Source: Nelumbo lutea (taxonomy: Eukaryota > Streptophyta > Magnoliopsida > Proteales > Nelumbonaceae). From it: a stretch of 64,000 nucleotides of DNA. The stretch covers positions 116,696,999 to 116,760,998 of the forward strand of contig JAKGHH010000001.1 in assembly GCA_022828595.1 (NCBI GenBank). Direction: 5' to 3'. Position 1 is the first letter of the stretch. Each line of letters starts with the position of its first letter. Positions 22,263-33,218 of this stretch are shown here, piece by piece. Position numbers and translations under genes: made by a program. The notes under the pieces were generated by a model. The model did no database searches. It was given only the letters and a program-made list of their open reading frames with translations, and was not told where the DNA came from.

Positions 22263-22952
22263 TATTGGGTGTGGGTCCAGCCCATATGGAGGGGCCCACC
22301 CCACCTTCATTTACTCCCTAAAGAAAAGGGAGCCGAATAGTGGGTTACCACATTATTCAGTCTTGGTTTTTTGGTGGCATCAAACTAGTAACCTCTGAAC
22401 AGAGAAGGGCGAAGAAGGAGAAAAAAAAATTACAGAACCAAAAAGGAAAGTTTTTTTCTTGTTTCTTTGAGTTTTGTGAAGAAGAGGAAAAAGTTGGCTC
22501 TTGTTCCATTCAAGATCAAATTCGGAAGTGCCTTTCAAGCCCGTTATTGATGATATTAAGTGTTGGAGTTAAGAATCCCATTCTAGTTCAGATTTGGTGA
22601 TTTTTCTTCCTTTTCTCTATTTCTTAGTTCAGATTTATAGCAACTTGGTGATATTTAAATTTATGTTTGTGTTGTATCCACTTTTCATTTGGTGATGTTA
22701 ATGCTGTTCTTATAAGCCAAGGATTTGTGGAAGATTTTTACGGATTATAAGTCTCGTCGTTTTTTTCCCGATTTTGGGGTTTTTCACGTAAAAATTCCGT
22801 TGTGTTGTTGTGTGGTGATTGTTATATATTTTTCTGTTAATTCTGAATTGTTTGTTATTGGCAAACCCATTTTAACACACAAATTTGGGGGAAATTTTCT
22901 TTCTGGGGATTGGTTTTACATTAATTTCTGCTATAGTGTAACTTACCCAATA
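22263..22952 (+). repeat. 3' LTR of copia element
   Basis: 690 bp, TATTGGG ... CCCAATA. It differs from the 5' LTR by substitutions and several deletions (for example near 22730 and 22840), so the insertion is not recent. Confidence 0.93.
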
Positions 22953-22957
22953 CCTTC

Positions 22958-23985
22958 CTCCTTCTTCCTCTTGCATTTTCACCCCTGCTCATCGTCTCTT
23001 TCGACGATAGCGGAGGAGATCACAACGCGGAAGGAGTGATCGTCGGAGCGGCGGCGTCTCAATCCACGGAAGTCGTCATCGTTCTAATGCCGGAAACATC
23101 AGGCCAAAGCCGCACCTCCTCTGTTCATCGACGTTGTCACACCAAGATCTTGCAGCTTCACCGTTCAGAGGAGGAAACCGGCGCAACTGCCGAGAATGTG
23201 CCCGCGAGTAGAAGAACCTAATCTGGTAGTTCAATTTACTCCTATGGATTGTTAGATCGCCATCGAAGCAGGTCATCCTCTCTTTCTGCAAATTACGAAA
23301 CAGACTCCCGATTCACTTGCTTTGCAGCGTCGATCATCCTTCTCTCTGTGTGTATAATTTGTTTTTTCTTTCTACTTTTTTTCTTGTTTCATTTCAAATG
23401 TATTTCTGCTGTTATACGTAGTTTGCTTTAATAAATACCTTGCATGAGAGACAAGTGGAAGAAATGCAAGTTACTGTAGATTTGCATGGAAGGACCCTTT
23501 TTTTCATTGCTTCCTTCTCTATCTTTCTTCCTACTCTCTCAATGTCTCTCTCCCTCTTTACTTTTCTGTTATGGTTTTGTCCACCTTGATTTCTGTTGTG
23601 GTGGCAACATGCGACAGTGGAAATGTCAATGGGGCTTCAAGTTTGGCCTCTTTGCATAGTTTTTTCTTGGTGGTTGCTAGTGGTAGTTGTTTCCAACTTT
23701 TTTATTTCAATTTGATTTGTTTATTTTTTTCCTTTTTTTTGTTTTTTCTTTAGCATGTATTCACGTTCTCATCTGTTTTCAATCTGATTTGTTCACCGCT
23801 TGGAGGGGTTAATGTCAATTTGGTTTCTGCGTAGCATACTTCTGCAACAATACCTTTACCTTCTTCCTTTCCCCCTCCTGTGAATGTGCTTTTGAAGTGG
23901 GTCTGAGCTTCCTATCAGTGCTAAGGTGCAATTTGTATGACAATTTAACCAGCGAGGAAGATATAGAGATCCCAAACAAGCAATC
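22958..23985 (+). other. Leader/promoter-like part of captured XB3-like gene
   Basis: Continues directly from 17450 once the copia is removed. It is pyrimidine-rich with short GC-richer stretches (22990-23220), like a plant 5' leader and first intron. No coding exon was recognised; short frames such as 23036-23221 and 23249-23431 lack family features. Confidence 0.45.
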
Positions 23986-24626
23986 ATGGGAAATTCGTTT
24001 GGGTGCTCGGTGTCAGGGGAAAGATTGGTATTGGCAGCAAGAGATGGGGACTTGGTGGAAGCGAAGATGCTGCTCGAGTTCAATCTATGCCTCGCCAAGT
24101 ACTCCACCTTCGGTGGCCTTAATTCCCCTCTCCATTTTGCTGCCGCCAAAGGCCATAACGAAGTATCAAGTCCCTCAACCGTTCTCATCCCTTCTCCCAT
24201 TTCTATCCTCCTCTTTCTCCTAAGTTCTTATTTTCGATCTTTCTCTAGATTGATGCGTTGCTGCTCGAGAATGGTGCCGGCGTCAATTCTAGGAACTACT
24301 GCGGTCAGGTAAGTTGAGTTCCTTTATTTTGTCCGTTTTATTCTGGTTATAATTGTTAATTCATCTTATTCATTTTGACCCCATCCAAACATAGACTGAA
24401 TGAAAATTTTGAACATCGGTTCAATTGTTCAAACCGTTCTAAGTTCGTCTTGCATTTAGATTTAATACGTTAAAGTTGGAAATAGTTCTTAATCCACAGA
24501 TCATCGGACAGCCATGTTGAATCTGATTCGTTTTTTTTTTCTCTACCAAAGATGGCATTGATGCAGGCCTGCCGGTATGGGCACTGGGAAGTTGTACACA
24601 CTCTTCTTCTGTTTAGAAGCAATGTG
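23986..24626 (+). pseudogene. XB3/XBAT-type ankyrin-repeat RING E3 ligase, first three exons only
   Basis: Ubiquitin ligases of this family have an N-myristoylation-type start, ankyrin repeats and a C-terminal RING. Exon 1 is 23986-24162 ([47 protein letters not shown]), exon 2 is 24249-24308 ([20 protein letters not shown]) and exon 3 is 24552-24626 ([25 protein letters not shown]). Introns have GT/AG ends at 24163-24248 and 24309-24551 and keep the reading frame. After FRSNV the family continues with more ankyrin repeats and a RING. Here a CT/CA microsatellite and an antisense glucanase fragment follow, so the gene is truncated to about 104 codons. Best read as a fragment captured by the Helitron. 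Confidence 0.85.
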
Positions 24627-24628
24627 AA

Positions 24629-24656
24629 TTCTCTCTCTCTCACACACACACACACA
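24629..24656. repeat. (TC)n(AC)n microsatellite
   Basis: A tctctctctctcacacacacac run that sits exactly at the junction of the XB3-like and glucanase fragments. Confidence 0.9.
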
Positions 24657-24886
24657 ATTCTTATTGACCCAAGCTGTTGCTGTTGATGGTGATTCTCCAA
24701 TCCGTAGAACCTCCCCATTCGTCACACCCACCATGACTTCAACACCAGTGCCTGCAAGGGTATTTAGCATGTGACGATCGCCATCATAGAGTGAGTGATT
24801 TGATTAGCTTTAAGGATTGCCACCATATCTGCAGTTGATGGCAAGTCTGTGACAGCTGTGCCAATGTTTATTCCCACAAATTCACC
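24657..24886 (-). pseudogene. GH17 glucan endo-1,3-beta-glucosidase fragment (N-terminal), antisense
   Basis: Minus-strand reading: GEFVGINIGTAVTDLPSTAD, MVAILKANQITHS, then after a one-base frame change [44 protein letters not shown]. This is the N-terminal part of plant GH17 glucanases (the conserved VG.N.G, then RLYD.D, then VGV.NE blocks). An acceptor-like TTTTTAG lies just upstream of GEFVG, where GH17 genes often have their intron after the signal peptide. The catalytic residues lie further downstream and are absent. It is opposite in orientation to its neighbours, so it was acquired separately. Confidence 0.82.
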
Positions 24887-25258
24887 TAAAAAGTTCATAT
24901 AACACAATTCAGAAACTCTCTAAGAAGGAAAAAAACAATTTTGGCTTTCTTCTTGATCATCTGGGCATATAATATATCAGTTATTTTTTTTCAGAGATAT
25001 TCCTTTAGCAAATATGCGACTGATTTCGAATAATTTAATAAAAAAATGTATAAAGAAATTCTGCTAAGATAGATCTATACTCTGTAGTATGGTACTGCAT
25101 TAAAATGTTCCCTTAGCAAACAATTTTGGCTTTCCACGGAGAATGAATCCCAACAAAGATAAGTCTGTATTCTGTAGCATGGTATTGCATTAAAATGTCA
25201 TAATGTTTATGCTCTTCTTTCCTGACTTTGATATGCTAACATTTTATATACTTCTCAA

Positions 25259-25915
25259 GGATGTCCAATGCATCTGACAGTCCTGTTAGGCAAACAAGAG
25301 AGCAATTACACCACCATGACAAGCCAAGTCCTGTCAAGCAACTAAGAGATCATATTATTCATCAAGACAATTGAGGAGCAAGTGAGGAGGAACTTATTCT
25401 CTACAGGTAGGATTGACATTGACTGTTCTGTCAATTTTGACTTCTTAGTTATATTAATTTTGTTTTGTTCTTTCTTATCGGTGTTGGATTTCTAATATTT
25501 TAGGGATCATGGGAATAACATTTTTGATTCCTGATGAAAAAGAACAAGGCAGTCATCCATAAGTGATGGTCAGAAAAAAACTCTTACAAAGGTTCTTCAG
25601 CAAGAAGAATATTCCCCTGAAAGATTAGCTAGCTATGGTTCTGTTGAAGGTTGGAGTCGTCCAGATGACATGCTGCCAATGAAAAAAGAAAAGGACAGAA
25701 AAAGGTATAGTCATTTCAGTTTTTTTTGTTCTCTTCATTTATTTACTGATATTTGTGGAAAGACCTATATGTACAAGTTCTGTAAACATGACATCAAACT
25801 CTTCTGCAGTGAGAAAGCTTCAGTCAGGACCGATCATCTTGAAAGCCCTATTCAGCGGACATCACCAATGTTGGAAGAAGTTGAATATGGGCCAGGGAGG
25901 CTAATGACAAGTTGA
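25259..25915 (+). pseudogene. Unrecognised three-exon host gene fragment
   Basis: Three segments with GT-AG borders: about 25259-25406, 25504-25704 and 25810-25915. Joined, they keep one frame through both junctions (phase 2 each time). Exon 1 reads MSNASDSPVRQTREQLHHHD and SPVKQLRDHIIHQDN before a stop at 25372. Exon 2 has two stops near 25534, then SDGQKKTLTKVLQQEEYSPE, RLASYGSVEGWSRPDDMLPM. Exon 3 reads EKASVRTDHLESPIQRTSPM and ends at 25915. It is polar, charged and Ser-rich, like a disordered region. I do not recognise the family. Stops at expected sense codons point to a decayed captured fragment. Confidence 0.55.
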
Positions 25916-26589
25916 CAATTATAATATTGGTCAACCTGGTAAACCAGTGATTTTGCGAGCTTTCTGGTCTTAATGTCTGCTTCGTTCTTAACAACACTGT
26001 GTCTGGGAGATACCTTGAACTGTTTTTTGGGTAGAGAGATGCCTTTGGCTTTATTTTATTTTCCAACTATAAATGGAATTCTGGTTTTGTGCCCTAATTG
26101 AACCCAAATTTAATTTCAACCATGGTAGTCTATAGGGTTTAACCTTGATGTGATAAAGATGGAATTTATGCTGATTTGATGCTAAGTTATTGTTTCCCGG
26201 TCTTCCCCATCCAATGCAAAGATTGCTTATTGATGGGGTATTGCTTCCTTGATGAAACTAATTTTGAAGTATGCATGTTTTGCAATTTTGGTTTTTATGG
26301 AACGGAGGGGTTTTTATTCATTAGAAGCAATTAAAGGGAGATATTGGTTTGCTATTTTGGACTGGTTGTCATCAGCAAACATTATAACTGAGGTCCTGGT
26401 TTTTAGAGTCCCTTACTGTCTGGTCGGTGTTAGCAAAGTTGTGTATCCCAAGTGGCGCCGGTGCTTAGTTTTTACAGAGGGGTTTAGTTATTGATTGACT
26501 AGAAATCTTGTTCAGTTGGAGTGGCAAGAGTGGGGTTCGTGAATTTTCAGTAGTTTTGGCAGTCATCTTGTAAAATGGTTTTTAGTTTG
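25916..26589. other. Helitron interior without recognised gene
   Basis: AT-rich; the 81-codon frame at 26249-26494 has no recognisable features. 24890-25258 is likewise without a gene. Confidence 0.5.
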
Positions 26590-27301
26590 TGATGAAGGGT
26601 GATTTGGCCAACCTAGCGAGAAGGGGACACGTGGACATGACCTGATTAAGGAATGACAGCTCAACCTAGTAAGCCTAATTCACGACATTTGAGCTCGAGT
26701 GTTTAGCCACCTCGGCCTAAAACTCACCTCGACATCAAGGCACCTCGGCATCCAATCCAGTTCGGAACTAAAGAACCAAAGTACCAGTTTGGGACTAACA
26801 ATCTGAATCGCCATGTAACTGATTCCTGCGTAACCAACTCTAGAGGTCTCTCCAATGGATTCCGAATCTCTCGAGATCACGATGAGCTAACAGATCCCGA
26901 CTTTTGAAATTACGATGAGGACTCATCTCGGCTCCGCCAGAGTCGGAAGTGGAACGATAAACCTTACCTACATACTGCTCCTTCGAAAGCGGAACGAATT
27001 CTATCTCCACACCCTGGAGATCCCGGAGCTCTTTCATGAGTCCCACGACTACTTTAGTATATAAAGACTGGAACCTCAAGGCAAAAGGTACGCGTGATTA
27101 CTCTACTCTCTAGCTCTCAAGCTTTCAAGCTCTCAAGCAGTCAGCTCACATCACAATATACTAACTTAAGTATCGGAGCGATCTCACTGGGTTAGCCACC
27201 CCAGGTTCTCTGATCCACTGTCTTGCAGATTCATCCAACTCGTTGCTCGATTGGAAGCCAAATCATCCTACAGCTTGGAGTAGTCAGATCGCGCAACAAC
27301 A
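26590..27301 (+). repeat. 5' LTR of element B
   Basis: 712 bp, TGATGAAGGGTG ... GCGCAACAACA, with a TATA box tatataaagac at 27057-27067. It matches 36459-37141 with indels, notably an extra stretch around 26725-26750. Confidence 0.92.
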
Positions 27302-27320
27302 ATTGGTGTGTCTATGGGAA
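27302..27320 (+). promoter_or_regulatory. Primer binding site region of element B
   Basis: attggtgtgtctatgggaa directly follows the LTR. It resembles the TTGGCGCC-type site common in Tat/Athila elements, but is decayed; the tRNA partner cannot be fixed. Confidence 0.55.
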
Positions 27321-27339
27321 ACGATCAAAAGGTCATTCC

Positions 27340-28970
27340 CATTCTTCAGTTTTCAACCTTGATTTCTACGTCAATGGAATCTTCCAGTCATGTCGGGAAA
27401 AGCAACGAGATGAACGTCTCCGGGGGACAACCCCAACTCCCTACGGTGTGCACCGGCCAGTTCACCATCTCGCTTACTGCGTCTAGAGTTCCAACGCTGA
27501 CCGCACCACCAAACACCACACAGGTAAGTGCCCCACCTCCCCTGATGGTAGGTGCAACCTTTTCTGAGCCTTCTGTGACTCCCCTAGAATCGGACAGTCC
27601 CAGTTCAACGACCTGGTGTAGTGCGTCCGAGCTATCCAAGTCCAGATGCAACAGGTCCAGCAATTTCAACAGTACCAGCAATACCAGCATCAGTTCCCTC
27701 CATTGCTGCAGAACCAGCAGCCGGTTCCACCTCGGCACCCAGGGGCCCATCAGAATCATAACCGGCCTCGGGTTAACCAGAATGTCAGCTGATCTCCCCA
27801 CCAAGGCGAAGAGACCTCCCAGGAGTCAGGTCTCACCCGTGGGAAAAGAGACGACCAACTTACTCCACCTGCCTCACAAGGGAACCTCAGAAACAAGTCC
27901 GGGGATACTCAGCCTCACAATACCAACCCTCCTCGGCATTCACATCCAAAAAATGACGGTTCGCTAGCAGGTAACCAGTTTGGGGTTCGAGGTGCAAACT
28001 TGAGACATGGTCTCTCTGTGTATGATAGCTAGCCCTAGAATCCCACAAGGAACGATGAGTTACCTCACGATAGTACGGTATCAGAGTAGACCGAAGTCAA
28101 TAGCACCAACGTCGAGCCGGTGAAGAAACAACAACGGAGACGTCGCAAAGCACATCATACCTCGACTCAGAACAGCTAGCTAGCAAAGCCAAGCTAACAA
28201 GAAGGGTGAGCCATAGGTAAGGAAGAAGTGAGCTCGATGGCTACGAAGGCCACTCCTCCACTACTTTGCAGGTCGTCTCCCTATCTCTCGAGCTCCTAGC
28301 GACTCCAATGCCTAAGGACTTCAAGATGTCTCCCTTAAACAAGTACGACGGGTCCTTCGATCCTAATTAATGATCATGTGGACTCTTTCCAGTCCTAGAT
28401 GCACCTAGCTGGGGCTGATGAGTCTTGTATGTGTGTGACCTTCTCCACTACCTTTAAAGGGGTAGTTAAGACCTAGTATCAGAACCTCATGCCGGGATCG
28501 ATCAAAAGTTGATCTCAGTTCATGAATTTATTTACCTCGCACTTCATCACCAGCAAAAAGTGCCTGAGGTCATAGGAAAGCCTTCTCAACATAGTTTAGA
28601 GAGAAGGAGAGTCGATCAGAAGCTACATTAAGCGATTCAATGACAGCTGCCTACAGATACCAGACCTAGACCCGGCGGTAACACTCACGACAACGAAGAA
28701 AGGAATAACCCATAGGGAGTTTAAATTGCATGTGGTGTCCAAGAAACCAAAGGACATCACTGAATTCCTTAAGCTAGCTGATTAGTTCATCGGTACCGAA
28801 GAGGAAATCAACTAGAAAGTTGACAACCTAACAGAAAAAAGGAAAAGAGACAATGAAGAAACAGGTAATGGCAAACAAAAATAAGGAAGAGCAGTCCCTG
28901 AGCAAGGGAAGAAACAAATCCGAAAGTTGATCTCCCTCGGGAACTCGCAAATCAGGTCAACGCTCTATGA
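27340..28970 (+). pseudogene. gag of element B, broken
   Basis: The N-terminal part begins near 27340 (SMESSSHVGKSNEMNVSGGQ). After a frame change it is Gln/Pro-rich: QQFQQYQQYQHQFPPLLQNQ around 27655-27715, then PVPPRHPGAHQNHNRPRV. The capsid-like core starts at about 28309 (MPKDFKMSPLNKYDGSFDPN) and continues as MHLAGADESCMCVTFSTTFK, LMNLFTSHF-like and YIKRFNDSCLQIPDLDPAVT, then KEFK/LHVVSKKPKDITEFLKL up to 28800. It has at least six stops and several frame changes. The long frame at 27308-27967 follows the true frame only at its start. Confidence 0.75.
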
Positions 28971-29009
28971 CCCCACCTGTTGAAAGAACGAACTACATGC
29001 CATTAAACG

Positions 29010-29925
29010 CTAAGCGAGGAGAAATCCTAATGGCCATTAAGGACTCCTCCTTCATCAAATGGCCTCCCAAGTTAAGGGGAGATCTTGCAACAAGGAACTG
29101 AAATGTCTACTGTCATTTCCATAGAGACCACGGATACAGCATAGAGAACTACAGGAACCTCCGTGACAAAATTGAAGAGCTTATCCGTTGCGGATACCTA
29201 AAAAATTTCATACAGCAAGAAGAGAGAGGTCAGGCAGATCGGCAAATAGATCGACAAGGGGACCAGAGAAGGAATGCTCCCGAGACCAAGAAGCAGAACG
29301 AGCAACCACTGAGATAGTTGCCCGAGGAAAGACCGATCCGCGGGGTAATCAACATGATTATTGGCAGGTCCATCATCGCAGGGTGTACATCAATAGCTAG
29401 ATGGACCTTAGTCTGCGAGCTAGAAGATGAAGAGGTAAATCCACCAAAGTGACCTCGGCTTGAAGAACCAATATACTTCATAGAGGGCGATGCACGCGAC
29501 ATCCAGTACCCTCATGATGATGCCCTAGTGGTAAAATTGAGGATCAACAACTTCGAAGTGAAGCGTATCCTAGTGGACTCAAGTAGCTCGGCGGATATTT
29601 CATTCAAGGAAACTTTCGACAAGCTACAGCTATAGCAAAGTGATCTAAAACTGGTAGACACTCCTCTAGTAGGCTTCAGTGGTGAGAAGGCCAGACCTTT
29701 CGGACAAGTCACGGTACCCGTAGAGGCCGGCACGTGGCCGAATATCGCAAGGTTTAAGCACACATTCCTGGTGGTCGCAACTCCCTCTCCCTATAACACC
29801 ATAGTAGGTCAACCCATTACACACGTCCTACGTGCAGTAGTATCCACCTACTACCTAGCGATGAAGTTTTCAATTGACTATGGGGTAGGAGTTGTGCGAG
29901 GTGACTAGCTCGAGTCGCGCAAGTG
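29010..29925 (+). pseudogene. Gag-pol junction and aspartic protease of element B, broken
   Basis: The linker reads LNAKRGEILMAIKDSSFIKW, CHFHRDHGYSIENYRNLRDK and IEELIRCGYLKNFI (29000-29215), a Tat-typical segment. The protease follows: DDALVVKLRINNFEVKRILV, DSSSSADISFKETFDKLQL, then GFSGEKARPFGQVTVPVEAG, FLVVATPSPYNTIVGQP to about 29925. The active site, usually D-[ST]-G-S, reads D-S-S-S. Stops occur at 29389, 29451 and 29633. Confidence 0.78.
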
Positions 29926-30231
29926 CTATGTCGTTGCTCTCAAAGGGAAAGCGAAGCTAGCGGATGACATCGAGCTCGAGCAACCAGCAAAATATGCCAA
30001 CGAGCGAGCTGCCCCGACAGAGGAGATGTCCACATCTTGGTCTCAGCCGATGACCCAGCCAAGACTCTCCAGATCGGTGTCTCGATCAGCGAGCCACTTC
30101 GCTCCCAGCTAGTAAGTTTCTTACTCAAAAACTTAGATATTTTTGCTTGGTCCGCGGAAAAAAATGCCTGAAATAGACTCCAAGATTCTAACTCATAAAT
30201 TCAATACCAACCCCTTAGTCAGGCCAGTAAG

Positions 30232-31569
30232 ATAGAAGAAGCGCAACCTCACCCCAGAACATTGGAGGGTAGTCGGTGAAGAGGTCGGAAAGCTCCTTGC
30301 GGTAGACTTCTTCAGGGAAGTCCATTACCAAGTTGGGTGGCTAACCTAGTTCTAGTAAAAAAGGCCAGTGGAAAGTGGCACATGTGCTTCGATTACACCA
30401 ACTTGAATAGAGCCTGCCCGAAAGATTGCTTCCCGTTGCCCAAGATCGACCACCTAGTTGACGCGACCTCAGAGCATGAGTTGCTGAGCTTCCTGGATGC
30501 CTATTCCGGTTACAACCAGATTAAGATGGACCCTACCAACGAAGAGAAAACTTCTTTTATAACTAAGCTCTGGTTGTACTGTTACAAGGTCATTCCCTTC
30601 GGACTTAAAAATGTCGGGGCAACCTTTCAACGCCTTGTAAATAAAAATTTTGAGCCATTAATCGGCAATAAAATAGTGTTATGTTGATGATCTGGTCGTG
30701 AAGACCCAGTTTTCAAATTTCTTGTTGAATGATTTACAAAGTGTTTTTCAAATTTTGCAAAAATACAATATAAAATCAAATCCAAACAAGTGTGTCTTCG
30801 GAGTCACCTCGGGCAAGTTCCTAGGTTATATATTCAACCGATGTGGCATCAAAGCCAACCTGGATAAAATAAAGGCCATCCTAGATATGAGACCACCCCA
30901 CAAAATAAAAGAGGTTCAGAGGCTGACTGGCTGGATAGTCGCCCTGAGCTGCTTCATGTCCAAGTCAACAGATCGTTGCCTACCCTTTTTTAAAGCCATA
31001 AAAAAGAATAAGGACTTTAAATGAATTGAAGAGTGTCAACTCACCTTCGACAAGCTAAAAGATACTTAGGTACCACCCCAGTTTTAACTCTACCCGAGGA
31101 AGGGGACGTACTAAAGTTGTACCTCTTCGCGAGTGACGAAGTGGTCAGCTCGGTACTAATCAAAGAAGTAGATCGAGTCCAACGACCCATCTACTATGTT
31201 AGTAAAGCTTTGTAAGACGCGAAAACCAGGTACCCGGAGATTAAGAAATTAGCATACGTGCTAATCATCGCAGCTCGCAAGCTTTGCTTATACTTCCAAG
31301 CCCACACTATTGCCATCTTCACCAACAAGCCTTTGAGACAGATTCTGCTCAAATCTGAGGTGTCTGGTAAATTGATGAAGTGGTCTATCGAACTAAGTGA
31401 GTATGATATCCGGTATGAACCTCAAACAACAATCAAAGCCCAAGCCTTGGTCGGATTTGTAGCGGAATGCACATTCAACACCACGACTCCTGAGCTGGCC
31501 AAGCTCGAACACACGATGGAAGCTTCAACCAGTGCGGCGCTGGACCCGGTCGGAGCAGGACCGACCTAA
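30232..31569 (+). pseudogene. Reverse transcriptase and RNase H of element B, broken
   Basis: RT: NLTPEHWRVVGEEVGKLLAV, a stop, then VKKASGKWHMCFDYTNLNRA, PKDCFPLPKIDHLVDATSEH, LDAYSGYNQI and VIPFGLKNVGATFQRLVNK (30340-30680). The YVDDLVVKT box is present at about 30680-30706 but displaced in frame. KCVFGVTSGKFLGYIFNRCG continues it. RNase H: LYLFASDEVVSSVLIKEVDR, RPIYYVSKAL (to 31212), a stop, then RYPEIKKLAYVLIIAARKLC and KWSIELSEYDIRYEPQ, ending at 31567. The catalytic motifs are mostly kept, so the copy decayed after insertion. Confidence 0.88.
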
Positions 31570-31960
31570 GATGAGGAGCCCTGGATTCTCCACGTTGACG
31601 GCTCATTAACCAGTAGGGGAGCAGTGTAGGATTAATTCTGTATGGCCCAAGCGAGGTGAAGCTGGAATACGCACTACGGTTTGAATTCGCGACATCAAAC
31701 AATGAAGCAGAGTATGAAGCATTGGTTGTTGGGTTAACCTTAGCAAGGGAAATGAAGGCAAAGCACCTCATCATATGCAGCGACTCACAGCTCGTGGTCA
31801 ACCAACTCACTGGTGAGTATGAAGCCCGTGACCCCACTATGGCTGCTTACTTGGCCAAAGTTAGAGAGATCCTGCACGACTTCGCTTCCTACTTCATCAG
31901 ATAGATTCCAAGGTCCGAGAACGCTGAGGTCGACGCCTTGTCCTAATTAGCTAGCACAAG
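31570..31960 (+). pseudogene. Second (archaeal-type) RNase H of element B, broken
   Basis: WILHVDGSLTSRG (first Asp), a frame change at about 31622-31630, LEYALRFEFATSNNEAEYEA (Glu), HLIICSDSQLVVNQLTGEYE (Asp) and NAEVDALS. This extra RNase H follows the ordinary one only in Tat-group elements. A stop at 31902 and the frame change inactivate it. Confidence 0.85.
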
Positions 31961-32169
31961 CATTAACACCATGCAAACCATGTATATAGAGGACTTACCT
32001 CGGCCTAGCATTCTCAAGGGGGGGGGGGGCAGAAGATGTCACTCTCGTAGCATAAGCGGAACCAAACTGGATCGACCCGCTCGTAAGTTACCTGCTTCAC
32101 GGGACCCTACTAGTAGAACACAATGTAGCCTGGAGGGTAGAACTTCAGTCAGCTAAGTACGTCCTTATA

Positions 32170-33218
32170 GACGGATAGCTATACAAAAAGTCCTTTACGC
32201 TCACCTACTTGCGTTGCTTGCGACCCTTAGAGGCCGAGCATGTACTCTGTGACATCCATGAAGGCTTGTAAGGCGAACACTTGGGGGTAGAGCTCTCGCA
32301 CAGAAAGCATTGCAGCTAGGCTATTACTGGTCCACGATGAAGACAAATGCACTCGAGCTCGTCAAGAAGTGTGACAGGTGTCAAATGCACACCAACATCC
32401 ACCATCAACTTGCCGCTAATCTGAAATACCTCACTAGCCCATGCCCTTCGCGTAGTGGGGAATCGACATCATTGGCCCATTCCCGCCAACGATAGGACAG
32501 AGGAGGTTTTTGGTCATAGCAGTAGGCTACTTTACAAAGTGGGTGGAAGCCAAACCCTTGGTGACGATCACAGCCCCCAACATACATAATTTCTTTTGGA
32601 AAAAATATAGTATGTTGCTTTGGGCTAGCTCGGGTACTCATCTCCGATAATGGAAAGTAGTTCGAACGGGCAAGCAGAAGTCACTAACAGAGCAATACTC
32701 CACAAACTGAAAGCTCGCTTAGCTTGAGCTAAGGGGTTGTGGGTAGACGAACTGCCTAGTGTCCTTTGGGCTTACTGAACTACCATTAAGACCGCCACAA
32801 GTGAAACTCCTTTCAACCTCACTTACGACACAAAAGCGGTGATCCCAGCAGAAATCGAGATGCCCACGCTACGCTTGGAGGCTTATGACAAGGAGACGAA
32901 TGATGACAAGCTTTGTACCAACCTAGACCTGGTTAAAGAGGAATGGGACCCAACTTACATCCGGATTGCAGCTTACCAACAAAGAGTAGCTCGGTATTAT
33001 AACGCCCAGGTCAGAAAATGACACTTCCGCGTCGATGACTTAATCCTTCAAAAGGTTATGGTACCTGAGCCCGGCGTTGATAAGCTCGGATCGAATTGGG
33101 AAGGTCCGTACTGAGTAAGATGGGTGTTTGAAGAAGGCACATACGAGCTTGAGACTTTGGAAGGGAAGCATGTACCTCAAGCGTGGAATATTGACAACCA
33201 AATAAGGTACTACTTGTG
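32170..33218 (+). pseudogene. Integrase of element B, internally deleted
   Basis: Zinc-binding region: LYKKSFTLTYLRCLRPLEAE, DIHEGL, VKKCDRCQMH (32174-32385). Core: WGIDIIGPFPPTIGQRRFLV (first Asp, about 32457), YFTKWVEAKPLVTITAPNIH, then VLISDNGK*FE (second Asp, about 32638-32664). It passes straight to NGQAEVTNRAILHKLKA (Glu). The stretch that normally separates Asp and Glu, present in element A at 235-315, is missing, so the core is deleted. The C-terminus (WVDELPSVLWAY, TPFNLTYDTKAVIP, GAFGPY-like motif) ends at 33218. Confidence 0.87.

Larger units (their letters stand above)
17451..22952 (+). mobile_element. Ty1/copia LTR retrotransposon (TNT1-like), complete but inactive
   Basis: Bounded by LTRs 17451-18228 and 22263-22952, with the 5-bp target duplication CCTTC at 17446-17450 and 22953-22957. 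It has a tRNA-iMet-type primer binding site (18230), gag with zinc knuckle, protease, integrase, then RT and RNase H, which is the copia domain order. The gene products are broken by stops, one frameshift and changed catalytic residues. Confidence 0.95.

Noticed and set aside
22725..23039. 104-codon plus-strand frame
   Set aside because: Crosses the end of the copia LTR and the target duplication, so it is fortuitous.
27308..27967. 219-codon frame taken as a whole protein
   Set aside because: Only its start follows gag; the Gln-rich gag sequence lies in another frame from about 27600.
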